From contig NC_135773.1 in assembly GCF_028453695.1 (NCBI RefSeq), positions 1,860,001 through 1,924,000 of the forward strand: 64,000 nucleotides of DNA, in the 5' to 3' direction. Below, in pieces: positions 32,376-44,768 of this stretch (positions are counted from its first letter, which is position 1; the number at the start of each line of letters is the position of its first letter). This DNA comes from Augochlora pura (lineage: Eukaryota > Arthropoda > Insecta > Hymenoptera > Halictidae). The translations under genes and the position numbers were made by a program. Below the pieces are notes generated by a model. It saw nothing but the letters and a program-made list of their open reading frames with translations. It had not been told where the DNA came from and made no database searches.

Positions 32376-34028
32376 GCTAGTTCGCGTGGAATCACGGCAC
32401 GAAGACTTGGTGAATGGCCGAGGATGAAAAGCTACCAGCGAAATCTGAATGTCGGAGAGTCTACCATTAAACCGTCGGACGAGGGCACTCTCGCGTGGCC
32501 TAGAATTTGATGCGTTACTTAATGATGAAAAGTCACCGGGGATGCCTTGCATCGGATTAGACGCCGCCCGAGATTCACTCGGCATAGATACTAATTGCGA
32601 AGCGATACTCCCGTCGGAAGACCCGCTCCGAGCTGCCAGCTGTCGCCCGACACGTCTCCATGTCTCGTGACCCAGGATTTTTAAATTGTTAGCTCTTTCT
32701 GCGGCGACGAATCGCCATTGTGACGCCGCGGATGACAATGCATTGTGCTTAGAAACAGGGGAAATGTTTCTCCTTCTTTGTTATCTTCGCTTGTTAATGT
32801 TGAATTTCAATTCGAGACGCAGTTTCCGGGAGAGTATTTTTTGTGGAATGATTTGGTTCGTTGAGTTTTTATGTTTTATTAGCTATTGAGGCTTTGTTCG
32901 CTATTTTTAATTTTATTGTAATGTACGGGTTAGTATTGGTATAATAATTATTACTCCATCCTTTCGTTAGCAAATTTTCATTCTGCTGGGATTAATCTTT
33001 TTATCTGTGATTTAGTGATTTTTATACGTTGTAATACTCTTATATTTCTTTGTGATGCTGTAACATTGTACTCGATAAATAAATATTATAATTATAAAAT
33101 AATGATACAATGATAGCTATAACGTTTGACTGCATCAAAAAGTTTTCTAATTTTATTTGGAATATTTGTCCTTCGTTACACGTCGTAACAAAAATCCAAA
33201 ACATGAAGAATGTAAAAATTTCACAAAATTCACATCTTCATACTAATCAACACAAACACTAATCATTTTGCTTACACTTGGCCGACTGTAAATCGGATAC
33301 CTTACGCTAAAATTGAAGTTGGAACGCAAGCAACGTTCACGCGCACGAGCGTTTCTTACGTTCCACAAATTAGCAAGCTCGATGTCGGCAAATACCAGGC
33401 GCAACGAAAGTTTAATCGGCCATATTCCATTAATGTCGGCCAGAAACGGAAGAGGTTCCGCCGAACGGAGGAGCGGAAGACGCGATTATCGTCCCCGGTC
33501 CTTCAACTTTTCGCATTATCGCGTTAAGCCCCGGCTAGCGTGCCGTTCTCGTCGAAAGTCCCCGAGACTGATCCGCGTCTTCGGTAGCTGTGCGTATGAC
33601 CGAACTGCCATATTATGTGCCGTTTAACCTTATTACCCGGATCGCGTGGTGTCGTTGGTCCCCGCGTCGTTTCGCCGTCCTCCCCTCAACTCATAACCTG
33701 TCCGAACGAAGACGAGGTCTTTAATTAAAGACGAGACCACGGTGCCGCCAGCATGTCAGCAGGCGAATTCGTTTGCCCGCGGGTAATAGTTCTTTCGTTT
33801 CGGGATCGAGTTCGGACAGTTTGATCCTTCTTCGACGAAACACGCGCGCATGACGCTCGGCAAAGTGCTTCGCCACTGCGACGATCTTTACGATGGAATT
33901 TCCGCGATAATCGCGCTTAACTGGGCGACGGAGATTCTGAGATTAACTGTCTCTTATTAGAGAGACAGATTGCTTTAGATTAACTGTCTTAGTTTCTCCG
34001 TCATCCTCTACACTCTTTCAAACAGGAC
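32376..34028. other. No gene seen
   Basis: The plus-strand frame at 32449-32670 has an ordinary, slightly acidic composition, but the minus strand is open across 32373-32738 and no splice sites or domain support either. 32880-33300 is AT-rich and 33310-33900 GC-rich. A short hairpin CTGTCTCT...AGAGACAG lies at 33947-33968. Confidence 0.4.
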
Positions 34029-34277
34029 TTATCCCTCTTAGTGGCGAACAACGATATATCGTTGTTGGCTACTTTTGAAAAAAATATTGTTTTCTTAATA
34101 TTTTTACTAAATAACAATTTCATTTCTTATTTCTCATTGCTTTTTGAATTTGCTAATTATCAAGTTTTACAACATTTTTGCAATTTCCTTCCCAAACTTA
34201 ATCAAACTACATCAAACGAGTTTTGTACAATTTTCTTAGCTACGCGTGACTCTTTTGGTCGGCACTGAAAGGGTTAA
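34029..34277 (+). mobile_element. piggyBac-like MITE, family I, with terminal palindrome
   Basis: The right end GTCGGCACTGAAAGGGTTAA matches the inverted left end at 60476 (CCGGCACTAAGAGGGTTAA on the opposite strand). The left end TTATCCCTCTTAGTGGCG has lost its exact TTAA. A perfect 20-bp palindrome, AACAACGATATATCGTTGTT, lies at 34047-34066, just inside the left end. 249 bp. Confidence 0.75.
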
Positions 34278-34496
34278 GCCGAATTACTTAGTATAAAATG
34301 AAGCCGCTCATCTACTTCTTCCTTCTTGTGATTTTGTAACTAGTATTCAATAAATAAATAAAAATCTCTCACGGCTGGAGTAAATCTGGGTAGATCGCAG
34401 TGAAATGCTAGTATTGTTTTCTGTTATTTCAAAATCATTTTAACACGAATATTAACCTTCCACGCCTGTAAGTAGATATTTTGTTGCGATCTTATA

Positions 34497-34565
34497 ACTA
34501 GACTGCGGTCATTTATGAATTTATAATAAAAACGAGTAGATGTAGAAATATTTAAAGAATCTAAA
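34497..34565 (+). repeat. Dispersed repeat, family E
   Basis: AACTAGACTGCGGTCATTTA, TGAATTTATAATAAAAACGA and GTAGATGTAGAAATATTTAA align with the copy at 17915-17985. Confidence 0.5.
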
Positions 34566-35308
34566 AATATTGTTACGCGATTTTCACTTTATTCGAATAA
34601 TTAATACACGAAGCAAATATCTACGCGATTCCTGTATCTTATAATTAGTGCAGATTTATCTGAATTATATGCATATGCTACGCACATATTTATCGTTGCT
34701 CGGTATATCGAGAGCGACGGAAATGTCGCGGTCTACGTCCGGAAAATTCCGCGTTTTAATTACGGGATCGGGAATTTTCGGCGCGCGAAGATTTGATAGA
34801 CAAAAGCACCGTAAAAAGAAGCGTAAAACGCGCGGCAGCGCGCGATAATACGGCGAAACATAATATTCCGCGATAATAAAGGAGGCATCGGAATATGTCG
34901 CGGGCGCGGGGTGGGGCAGGTTTTTACGATGAAATTTCGGGGGCGGCCGGACGCGGCCCGGCGCCGATTCCCGGAAGTCAAATAGCGGTCCTAATGACGC
35001 GCGATTCACGCAACGTTAAATCGCTTAACACGGTTTTACATCATAATGCCGGAATAACTGGCGGCGCAGTTGGCCCGGCGCGGATTAAAATAGCGTGATA
35101 TTCGCGGAAATCAACAAGCTGTCAGATACAGGTGGCAATACGAGTGGCTCGTTCATTGTTACGGTACACGGTAAAAATATGCCGGCGAAAATATGCGGTG
35201 AACGCAACTGCCGCGAAACAATAGCCGCGCGCGAACATCGGAGCCGCCGAGCCGAAGCCGAGCCGAGTCGCGCGCGCCGCGTAATAAACCCGCTTACAAT
35301 CCCCGCCA

Positions 35309-35318
35309 CTCTCTCTCA

Positions 35319-35361
<43 letters not shown>

Positions 35362-35405
35362 GTTCGCGGATTTTTTCCTCTCCTCCCGCTTCTTTTTTTT
35401 TTTTT
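35309..35405. repeat. (CT)n microsatellite and T13 run
   Basis: An almost perfect CT run covers about 35309-35358. After a short GC stretch a T13 run lies at 35393-35405. Confidence 0.95.
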
Positions 35406-36879
35406 CGCTGCCACCGCCGAAACGGCACCGGCGATCATTTTTGTACGTGTTGGGAACACACTTTTTATCTGCTCGTAAAGGGCCACGCGTCGCACCGTTG
35501 CGCGTTTCGCAACGGACGCGGCGATTTTATGAACCAAAAATTTCAATTGTCGCCCGGAACAAAAGCGTGTTAAACCACCCGCTACGAGCGCCGGATTATT
35601 CCTGATCTGGGCGCTATTTTACGCGTTGATCTTCCTCTTGTCTGCCCCCTTTTTCGAATGCTCCGCGGAGATTAATGCGCCGCGGATCCGGCGAGAATAA
35701 CCTTGCTGGAAATGTCCGGCTGCATAAAAGTTTCCTTATCGGGTTCCGCCGAAACTGCGGAAAGCACCGATTCGTGGAAGTGTAACCAGCAGTGCGCACG
35801 CATTAGAAGCTCAAGTTTGTAAGAATTTCCGGGGACTCCGATTAACATTCTCTGGGAGATCGTTCCGCGATTAAATATTATATAAAATGGTACAATATGA
35901 AAATTATTTAGTCGCAATTAATACTGGATTCAGAGAACTTGTGATAACGACGATACAAGAATATTGTTATTTACGATTATTCAGATTGCAAAGATACATT
36001 TATGAGTTATTTATTCAATATGCATATTGAAAGGATTAAAAGGGAATTAAGTATGTTAACGTACTAATTTCAAGTAATTAAAATAATTAAGAAAAGAAAG
36101 GGAATTAGCCAACATTAACCGGGCGTGTCGGTTTATTTAAATCAACGAACGTTTTCCCCGCGTAAAAACTAGACCCGGTTACACTTTGCATAAAATTAAA
36201 ACAGTCGTCTCCGTTATTTGTTTCGACGAATAATAGCTTCGTATCGCCCTGTCGTTGACGAGTCTAATCTATTCACGGATTTCGCCGGGTCCGATGCCGA
36301 AAGAGCCGACGAAATAAAACCAGTTCCCGCGTCTTCACCTTTTTTTTCCGAAAAAATGCGTCGCGGCGTCGGCGGCCGCGGCGGCGTCGGCGTCGGGACA
36401 CTGTTATCTCGCTGGCAGCGTATCTGCATAAATGCATAATGATTCTATTATTTTATAATTTACTGGGCTCGGGCCGCGCGGGCGCAGCTAGAAACTCAAT
36501 TTGTAGAATTATATGTAAATTGCGTATGAAGTTATATTGTTCGCGCATTCGCAAGTCAAAGCGCGATTACTTTTAGCCTCGGCCTGCCTTGGAGCGCCAT
36601 GAAATGCGAATGTTAACTAGGAACTATTATATTCACTTGTCTTTGACGTCTCCCGTCTCGCGCTGCTAAGTGCTTCAAAAAGTGGACGAAGGAAAAGGAG
36701 ACGGGGAATTGACTTCCCTGCCTCCTTCGTTAACGCAAACGAGGAAAATGGATGGTAATGCGCGTCCTTGATGAGCCGCACGCGAAACTGGGAATCTTCG
36801 AAAGCTGATTAAAACCGGCTGTCATTTTTCTTGTTCGAGCCATCCTCGAATCACCAATGGAACATTCAGACATTATTGT

Positions 36880-36900
36880 TTAACACCAGAATTACCAAAT
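36880..36900 (+). repeat. Possible MITE left terminus (family F)
   Basis: TTAACACCAGAATTACCAAA matches, inverted, the sequence ending at 46322 (TTAACACTAGAATTACCGAG on the opposite strand). Only these two isolated ends are visible; neither has a partner. Confidence 0.35.
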
Positions 36901-37958
36901 GAATCAAAATCACTGGATTTTGATTTTTTTTCTTTCATTATTCCCGATATTATAAAATGGTTTCTACAAGAGCTTAGAAGACATGTATTTTTTCCTTTAA
37001 CAAGCTTAATGGGTTGAAGATAATGATTGAAGGTAAAGGTGGGGCAATAGTTTCTTTAAATTGTGTAAATGCTTTCATTGTGTCAAATTGCATCCTATTC
37101 ATGATTCATAAATGCGTAAAATCCACGATCTAACATAGTAGAGATTCTCTTAACCGAGCATTTATGATTACAATGTTCTGAAATCCAAACATTCCGTTAT
37201 CTAATATTTCTATTATTTAGATGCGCATAGTAGAGAAATTATAAGATTTGTATTTAATTGAATATTTTGGTATCATGATATCAAAAAACTAGTCCTTCGG
37301 ATAAGCGATGTCTCCACCGTAATAACCAAGCACGAAGTATAAGACCGCGCATACCGAAACGACGCAGGGATTATTGACCTCTCGCAGGCACAGAAAAATC
37401 CATGGCATCGCTCCGACAAGCCTACCGAAAACGGAGAAAGCAAAAAGACAATTTCAGCTCCGCCGTAGAACAATCGACGCCAGAAATATCGAGGATCGCG
37501 CTATGCGCCGCGTCCGAGCGTTGACGCACGGCCATACAAATCTGTGCACCTTGTTCTACATTTCTCACCTGCGTGAACGTCCATTCTTCTCCCCTGTCCC
37601 CTATTCAGAAAGAATCGCGGCTATAGAGGCAAGAACACACGGCGGCCCATTGAAACGCGTCCGAGCATTGTCGGCCGACGTGGAATCCCGGGGAAGAGAA
37701 AATGCCGGGAGAGACCCGGTTGTACATTCTGCTGCGGTCAAGTCAGTCATTCATTCGTTTGCACCCACCCCGGTCACCCCCACCCCCCCCCCCTTCCAGT
37801 TCCCCCATCCATCTCCCACAAGCACGCCGCTACGCGCCGCATTGTCCTCTCCCGTGTTCCTTCTTCTATCTTAATTTTCGCCCATTACGCGGGAACCCCG
37901 AACATTTCAATTCGTTCTTCCCGCAAACGCGTCTACGAGCTGCCGCGCAAAGGACGCG

Positions 37959-38002
37959 CGGATTTCCAATCTTGCATCTAATTCCTGGATCGACCGGCTC
38001 GC
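37959..38002 (+). repeat. Short direct repeat, copy 1
   Basis: CGGATTTCCAATCTTGCATC then TAATTCCTGGATCG matches 38808-38849 over about 35 bp with three or four differences. Confidence 0.6.
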
Positions 38003-38807
38003 AAACTCGATTTCTACTACCACGCTGCTGCTTCGTAGGAGTTGCGCCACTGGGCTGGTTAACCTAGCAATCGCTACATTTTTAGGCTATGTAATTTGTT
38101 CGAATGAAGTTAGCATTTTCGCGGACTCGATACTTTGCATATGGAGTTGTTGTAACTCGAAATATGGTATAGTTTGTCGGAGCCGTGAGTTAATAATTTT
38201 AACAGTTTTTTAATAAGGCCGTCCACAGTGATTCGAGTAATCGAGTGCAAGTATTTAATAAATATTTTAATATCCTGAGGTATAGTTGCTTTTTAGAAGA
38301 TATCAATTTTAACAGAGGAATTAGGAGACAGATAAAACTGATTTGATTCTTATTGTTTCTGCTACAATGTTTGAAATTAGCATTTTTAGCTAATTTCAAT
38401 GTAAGGCTATTCAACTTTAATGTTATTCTAATATCATTAATTTCGACGTATTACTATCACAGGCAACTAATTTCGTCTCCAACATTTCCTCTTCAAGTAA
38501 CATTTTCGGCAAACGATACATAAATGTGTGCTCAAAATTAGTTGGAAAAATATGACTAAAGATTAGTAATTCCTGAAGAAAATTCTAATAACATCTGTGT
38601 AACATTGTACGCAGAATAGACGACAAGAAATTCGAAATCACCGAGTTCGCTTAATATCTCGTAGTATCCTGTAACTGCACGGAAGAGAGCATTTCCTGTC
38701 GGCAGACACTATGGATCCCCTGCTCGAATTTTGTCCCATTACTAGGGCCGATCATTTCAATTTGTCGCTGCCGGAACCGTCTCTCCTCGGGGTTCGCCAA
38801 AGCAACA

Positions 38808-38849
38808 CGGATTTCCAATCTTGGATCTAATTCGCGGATCGGGCACGAC
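38808..38849 (+). repeat. Short direct repeat, copy 2
   Basis: CGGATTTCCAATCTTGGATC then TAATTCGCGGATCG lies 849 bp downstream of copy 1 in the same orientation. Weak similarity may extend upstream (TTCAATTTGTCGC against TTCAATTCGTTCT). Confidence 0.6.
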
Positions 38850-38974
38850 ACAAACGGCATTCTGACGTTATATAGAGGAGCTTCCGCGCGTAAATGAACC
38901 GCTGATTCTTCTTTCAAGTCCCGGAACGCATCGCGCGGATCCAGAAAATTTATTCTGACTTCGCCGCTGTTCAC

Positions 38975-38978
<4 letters not shown>

Positions 38979-39017
<39 letters not shown>
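38979..39017. repeat. (CT)n microsatellite
   Basis: Near-perfect CT repeat with one TTT interruption close to its end. Confidence 0.95.
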
Positions 39018-39149
39018 ACAAAGAAGCACCATTACGTTCCCGCGCGGAGATGGATTGAAACGCGAATTAAAGGCGAAACGACGGACGCCGACATTGTTTC
39101 GCGGTTATGGACCGCTGAAAAACTGTTGCCACGGCCTCGAACCGGGGGA

Positions 39150-39164
39150 GGGGGGGGGGGGGGG
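39150..39164 (+). repeat. G15 homopolymer
   Basis: Fifteen consecutive G preceded by GGGGGA. Such runs are error-prone in assemblies. Confidence 0.95.
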
Positions 39165-40658
39165 CGACCCCGACGGCAAAAAATGCCGAGACGAACGAAC
39201 ATATACAATAGCCGGTGGGCAACGAAATGTTAATGTGAATAATGGGACGTGCGCGGGCGTAAAAAACTGCGTTATTTTAAATTTGCACAATGTATTTATA
39301 TTATATCATAACGTTACATTCGGATTACGTGCTGGAATTTTTCTCCGGGAACAGATGTACGTTCGCGAGAAACGTATCGTTATAATATTCTGAAAAGCTA
39401 TTCGAAAGCCAAACAAATTCGTTCGGCTTGAAAATTTTATATTTCAATCCCCGCGCGTCAATTCTACGCCGTTGATTCCTATTCGCGCGAATAACAATCG
39501 CAGGGATCAACAATGCTTTCTTTCTCCGCGGACCAGTTAATTCACGAGGGAGTTGGCAGAATGAAACATTATGTAAAATTTAACGCAGTACATTTTTGGT
39601 GATTAAATTGTTAAATTATACTGCGTGACCGTATCGATTTCTACGACTTCTAAATAAAATGATTTCTCAAATATTAACATGTGTTAGCAGAAAAGAACTT
39701 CATATTTATGAACTATTAAATTATACTAACAAAATGCAATAATAGCTTTTGATATATTTTTTACATATTTTTTTAAAAGTGTATTGAAATATAATTTCGA
39801 TTCTTGCTGCTAAGAAGTTCTTTCGAAGATCAGAAACGTTATACAAAATGTTCTAAAAATTATTTGAACTATTTCCTTAACGAAACTGTTTACGATTTGT
39901 TAATGAACAAGAAAAAAGTTATTTCAAATGGCCTCTGCCTATAACGAATGACCAATAAAATAAAGCAAGGCTGAAAAATATTTCCTTCGTTTATTAAGTA
40001 ATAAACACAGAAACTCAATTTTCAGGCAATTAATAGAATCGTAAAGAACGCCGTTCGCCTTTTCTATTGTATCATCGATTTCCAATCACGCGGGGGGTTT
40101 TAGTTCTTCTTAATCGAGAGTGAAATCGATTTTTGTCCGCCGGTCGACGAGGTCCGCTCGGGCGGCGCGTTAATCCAACGGGACAAAAGCGTTGTTATGA
40201 AATTGGAAGGCCAGCGCCGGAACCGATCGAAAGAACCGAATCATCGGCGCATTTCGTTGCCATTAATTCGAACGGCCGGGATTCCGTCGCGGTGGTAAAT
40301 TTACCGAGCCATCAGAGTGCAAAATACATTTCCCAGGCGAGCCGTATATCATTTAGCGTTTCGGTGGCGCAACCTTCCTTTCCCACGTGCACGATTTGCA
40401 TTCGGCCGGCTGCATTCGTGCCACCTTTTCCGTATTCTTCGCCTCGTTTTCCAGTGGCACACTGCGCGCGGCACGCTGCTCAGGTGCGCGGACATGGATT
40501 ATTAATCCACGCACCGGACGGCTTACGGTCGAACTTTTATTTCGAGACGTGCATTTTGGATATTTTACAATCAATTTATGTGCATTGGAATCTTACGCAC
40601 AATCGACTCTTTATGCGACAAAATTTGTATTGAAATGTATATGAATATAACTAATTTT

Positions 40659-40800
40659 TTAAACCCCTTGCACTACGACTCCTTTCACGTTGCGTTGATA
40701 AGCCCTTATTTGTCTTTAATATTTACTTTAATAAGACCGAATAATTTTTGTTTCTTTTATTATTTTTATTTACTAAGGTTTCAAGATTTTGATCGTGGAA
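40659..40800 (+). mobile_element. MITE fragment, family C, left end
   Basis: It begins TTAAACCCCTTGCACTACGA then CTCCTTTCACGTTGCGTTGA and is colinear for about 130 bp with 62825-62955. The terminus has an extra A after TTAA. No right end was identified for either copy. Confidence 0.5.
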
Positions 40801-41328
40801 AAATTCAATTTAATTTCGATTTGGAAGAAATTAATAATATTCATGTTAGTGCAATATACTATAGTTTAAACAATACTATCGTTCTTTTAAAGAAGAATGA
40901 AAGACGCTTTTTACTGTCTAAAATAAATTTTACTCAATAATGTCACTATTTTATCTATTTATTTATATATACGACTAAAACTCATTTCTACGCTAAGAAC
41001 AAAATTTAAGAACTCTACCTAAGAACAAAATCTAATCAAGTAAATGGTCTATGCAAATGTTATAACATCGGCTGCAAATATGTCTATTTTATCGCTGCTG
41101 TCATTAACGATTTAAATGTTACCATTTCGTTCCTTTCCTACTGACTTGAAACTTCATTTTCGTGCAAGTTCTACTTGTTACTTGCGAAATGATTTAATCA
41201 ATTTCACAGGAAGAACGAGATTGCCTTCTGAACAATCTATTTTATTCTCTTGATTTGAAATGATATTTTTCGTATATAATATCGTCGCAAAAATCAGATG
41301 GTTATTCGCGCTCCCGAAGAGTTAAGAG
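40801..41328. other. No gene seen; AT-rich DNA
   Basis: AT-rich DNA with duplicated AAGAACAAAATYTAA near 40996-41035. It may include the unrecognised remainder of the family C element. Confidence 0.4.
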
Positions 41329-41515
41329 TTAACCCTTTGCACTGTAATAACGTGTCAGAATGGTGACAAAATTTTAAACAAAATTTGAATCCCCTGTCAT
41401 CGAAATTTGGGACAATCAGGACACTAGAATCATCCCATGACACCGAGGAAATAATTGAAGACGGAACAGTCGTAATCAACGTAGTTCTGAAAGGCGTAAC
41501 AGGGCAAGGGATTAA
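41329..41515. mobile_element. piggyBac-like MITE, family D
   Basis: The left end is TTAACCCTTTGCACTGTAAT then AACG. The right end, inverted, is TTAATCCCTTGCCCTGTTAC then GCC. Both retain TTAA. 187 bp; single copy here. The interior does not match families A or B although the first ten bases do. Confidence 0.75.
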
Positions 41516-42449
41516 TCAACTTTCTGATAATTGAGAATAGCCAGAAACTAAGTCGACCACGGTATAATATTTAGCGCGCGATCGGAGCTGGTGGCAATCA
41601 AGACTTAGGCTGGCTGTTGACACGGACGTTTCAGGGGCTGCTATCGGGAATAGAACTTTCTAGTGGACACCTGAGAGCATTTCTCCGATATACAAACTGC
41701 TGTCTCCGCTCGCCCGGCGAAATCTCACTGGAGACTACTGGATTAGGTAAATGGACAAGATAGTTAAATCTCCAAGAAATTACATTTTCTTCAGCGATTC
41801 AGTCGGTAATATGTTCAATCAGTTATGAACATATTAACCAAGCAATGGTATATTAAAAAAAAATATTCAACAATGTATATTCCACGATATGCACTCCCAG
41901 AATTTAATTGAAGTAGATGCATCTTTGCAATCCTATATTAAATCTTAATAATATATATTAACTAATGTGTATATATAGATAGATAATAATCCTAAATTAA
42001 ATCGTTAAGATTAATTCTTTAAAAATCACACAGTTGAATCTATTTAGGTGATTAAATAGTGATTACAATGTATGCTTGAATTAGGTAATTTGTTAAATCA
42101 TTTCCTATATAAGAATATTTACGTCGACAATTTTTCAATAAATAATGTGGTAGATTCAGTGTTAAATATTTGTCAAACCATTGAGATGATAGATATTTTA
42201 TTCAAAAAGCACAGCTATAGTCGAGAATGTAGAATTTTAGATGACACGGTTCCCTGGGGTGGACACTGATGCAAAAATGAATGACGATGAGTTCCTTCGC
42301 TTGAAAACGTTGCATTAGGTTAGCATCCACGCGGCAGTGAGCGGGCTCGCACTGGATCCAATCCAGTGATCGAGTTAGCCAACCAGCGGCTGCAATGCAG
42401 ATTCCGCCGAGATCCTTATCGATCCTTTCCTCTTTCGTTCGCGATGCGA
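41516..42449. other. No gene seen
   Basis: Unique DNA, AT-rich at 41740-42290. Contains family J copy 2 at 42067-42107. Confidence 0.4.
42067..42107 (+). repeat. Dispersed repeat, family J, copy 2
   Basis: Matches 15227-15275 in the same orientation, about 33 of 40 bases by eye. No terminal structure is visible. Confidence 0.5.
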
Positions 42450-42531
42450 AAGAGATAGAGATAGAGATAGAGTCAGCCAGAGATAGAGATAGAGTGAGAT
42501 AGATATAGATAGAGAGAGAGAGGGAGGGAGG
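42450..42531. repeat. (GATAGA)n and (GA)n microsatellite
   Basis: Repeats of AGATAG/AGATAT with one TCAGCCAG interruption, ending in a GA/GGGA tract. Confidence 0.95.
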
Positions 42532-44527
42532 AATTGTTGCTCATCTCCGTAAATTCCAAGTTAATGGCCGAACGTTTCTGTTTCTGGAGCTGTTCACCGG
42601 GGACGCAAGATGTTACTCCGAGGGTGCACAAAAGCTTGCTCATTAGAGTTCGAAAATTGTCAAAGTGCCGGCTAACAAGATTCTTCCTTAACGCGTTCCA
42701 CCTAATTCCGCAGCTAAATGGGACAGCAATCATAGAAGTCCTCCGACGGGCTTTGTTTCAGCGCTAAAAGACATTTCGGGCGCCGAAGGAACTCATTCCT
42801 CCGAGCGAAGGAACACAGTTTGTCCGCGTTTCAAATTTATGACCTAGTCCGACTCCGATCCGCGACTCCCTTAATAACTGTGGACTTTGCGGTAAACGGT
42901 TGTTGTATTTACGGTACGCTTGCAATATTGTTAATCGAGATCATTTAAATCTGAGGAGCTCCTTTTGCAAATCTTATCGAAGCGTTTGATTTGTAAGAAA
43001 TTGAGAAAGATGAGAAAAGATTTCCGTACGAATTTATGCAATTAGAGTGAAGACTATAGTTTGGTAAGTAAACGAAAAAGGGTGTCGATGAGTTTTAGAA
43101 TAGGGGAATTTAGGACTAAATTTACGAACGTTTAGAAACAATAATTCCTTTATATATCAATAGTTCATTTATTCTGGCCGCAGTCGTCTTATAGCCGACC
43201 TACTATATATTTAATGTTAATGAATAATAGCAGTAGCGCTAAAGGAACACCTGAATCTTTTCATACGCCTGCCGAACACAGCGGCGTTTCAGTGATTTGA
43301 TTTAAAAGCGTTCGTTCGCGTAATAATTCAATGAATTTCAATGTCGAGGGTGAATCAGTGAACCGCGGCGGGAATCCATTTTATATCCGGCATGTTTAAA
43401 ACCTTTTGCACCTGTTTCGAGTCCCCCAAATCCCCTTGGACCTGTTCCAATCCACTTCGACCAGCCCCGAACTAGCTGCAATCCGCGTGGCTCCTCTCCA
43501 ATTCACGGCAAATTAATAAAACACTGATAAGCGCGCGCTTTTGCCCCGGCGAATTCTGGGATCCGACAAACGGCAAGAAAACGGTTCCGGGCAAACGAAA
43601 GAAACGGTCCTGTTAACAGAGAGCGAGAGAGAGAGAGAGAGGCAACGACATTTTTACTTATTTAAAAACTGCTGGGCGATTCTCCCGACCTACCTGCCGT
43701 CGTTTTGCGGTAGCGAAACGATAGGCGAGCTCTCTTTATTAGCCGGCGAGTCTCTGATTTAATTCGAAACTGTTCCCGCTACTCCAGCGAAACCGATATC
43801 CCCTCGATAATAATTGATAACCTGAAGTATCCCGGAGTAGTGTCCTCCAGTTCGCTTGTTTACGTCCGCTCACTTCGAGCACCACCGATTTTTTTATTCT
43901 TAATCGCTTAGGGGGATGGCTCTCGTTTCTCGAGAACAATTAAACTGTCAAGGGGAGGATCTATAAATACGAACGGCAATTCACCGGTCAAGATTCCACG
44001 CCGCTTGGCAACAACGTTACATAACACTGCGATCGGTCCCGGCGCGTTCAATGCGTTCCCCGTATTTCTCATTTTGACCGCGGAAGCATTTCGTTGCGGA
44101 AATAAAATCAGCATCGTATTATACAGGGTATCGCATATATTATATACAGGGTTTCTCGAAATTATTGTAACTCCGGGAAAGGGGTTCACATTACATCAAA
44201 ATGTAATTAATTTATTAACGTAACAATTTCTCGAAATATTCGTGCTCGAAAAATTATATCATATATCTGATTCTGAAAATAACTGTATTCTCACTAACGA
44301 AAATTAAATGGCAAAATAGCGAAGGGTGTAGTTCATCATATTTCTGACAAACGCAATTCTTATAAATAATCCGCCGTGTCATAAGTGGGGACTAGAGCCC
44401 GCAAATCGGTGTTTGCCTGGACTAATAATAGAGGAATTTTGTATCTAAAAAGAGTTCTTAACGAAGAGTTCATCCCGTGGATAAATAAAATTATTATTAT
44501 TATTTATAAATAAGGTTCACTTAATAA
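42532..44527. other. No gene seen
   Basis: Mixed unique DNA with a short (GA)n at 43620-43642. Two ATACAGGGT motifs at about 44122-44153 recall insect transposon ends, but nothing further supports an element. Confidence 0.4.
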
Positions 44528-44768
44528 TTAACACGTTGAACGCTGCGTCAGTCAAATATGGGTGACACTGATTTCTGACAAATTTAAAAAATTCATTTTT
44601 ATTGCTATATAATTGAACAAACTGAATTTGACTATGTTTCGGATGCGAAATAGTTCTAATGCCACGCCCTATGATAAATATTAACCTTCTAGTTTCGCTG
44701 CAATTGATTACATTGCTTTAACTAATGTTAGTGTTTTAGGGGTTGATTGTCGGCGCTGAACATGTCAA
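44528..44768. mobile_element. piggyBac-like MITE, family H
   Basis: The left end is TTAACACGTTGAACGCTGCG. The right end, inverted, is TTGACATGTTCAGCGCCGAC, so the termini match at most positions but the right TTAA has become TTGA on that strand. 241 bp; the AT-rich interior has no coding sequence. Confidence 0.65.

Larger units (their letters stand above)
34278..40658. other. No gene seen; unique DNA with CT tracts
   Basis: GC-rich at 34700-35850, 36120-36850, 37270-38060, 38640-39250 and 40090-40520; AT-rich between. Contains microsatellites, a poly-G run, a pair of short direct repeats (37959 and 38808), a TTAACACCAGAATTACC motif at 36880 and a family E copy, each listed or discussed separately. 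Open frames such as 37374-37874 and 40133-40633 are low-complexity or arginine/proline-rich without domains. Confidence 0.4.

Noticed and set aside
32449..32670. Acidic 73-codon plus-strand frame
   Set aside because: The minus strand is open over the same stretch and no splice donor or acceptor fits; left as unique DNA.
44122..44153. Paired ATACAGGGT motifs as transposon ends
   Set aside because: The motif is common at insect element ends, but no matching inverted end or coding remnant accompanies it.
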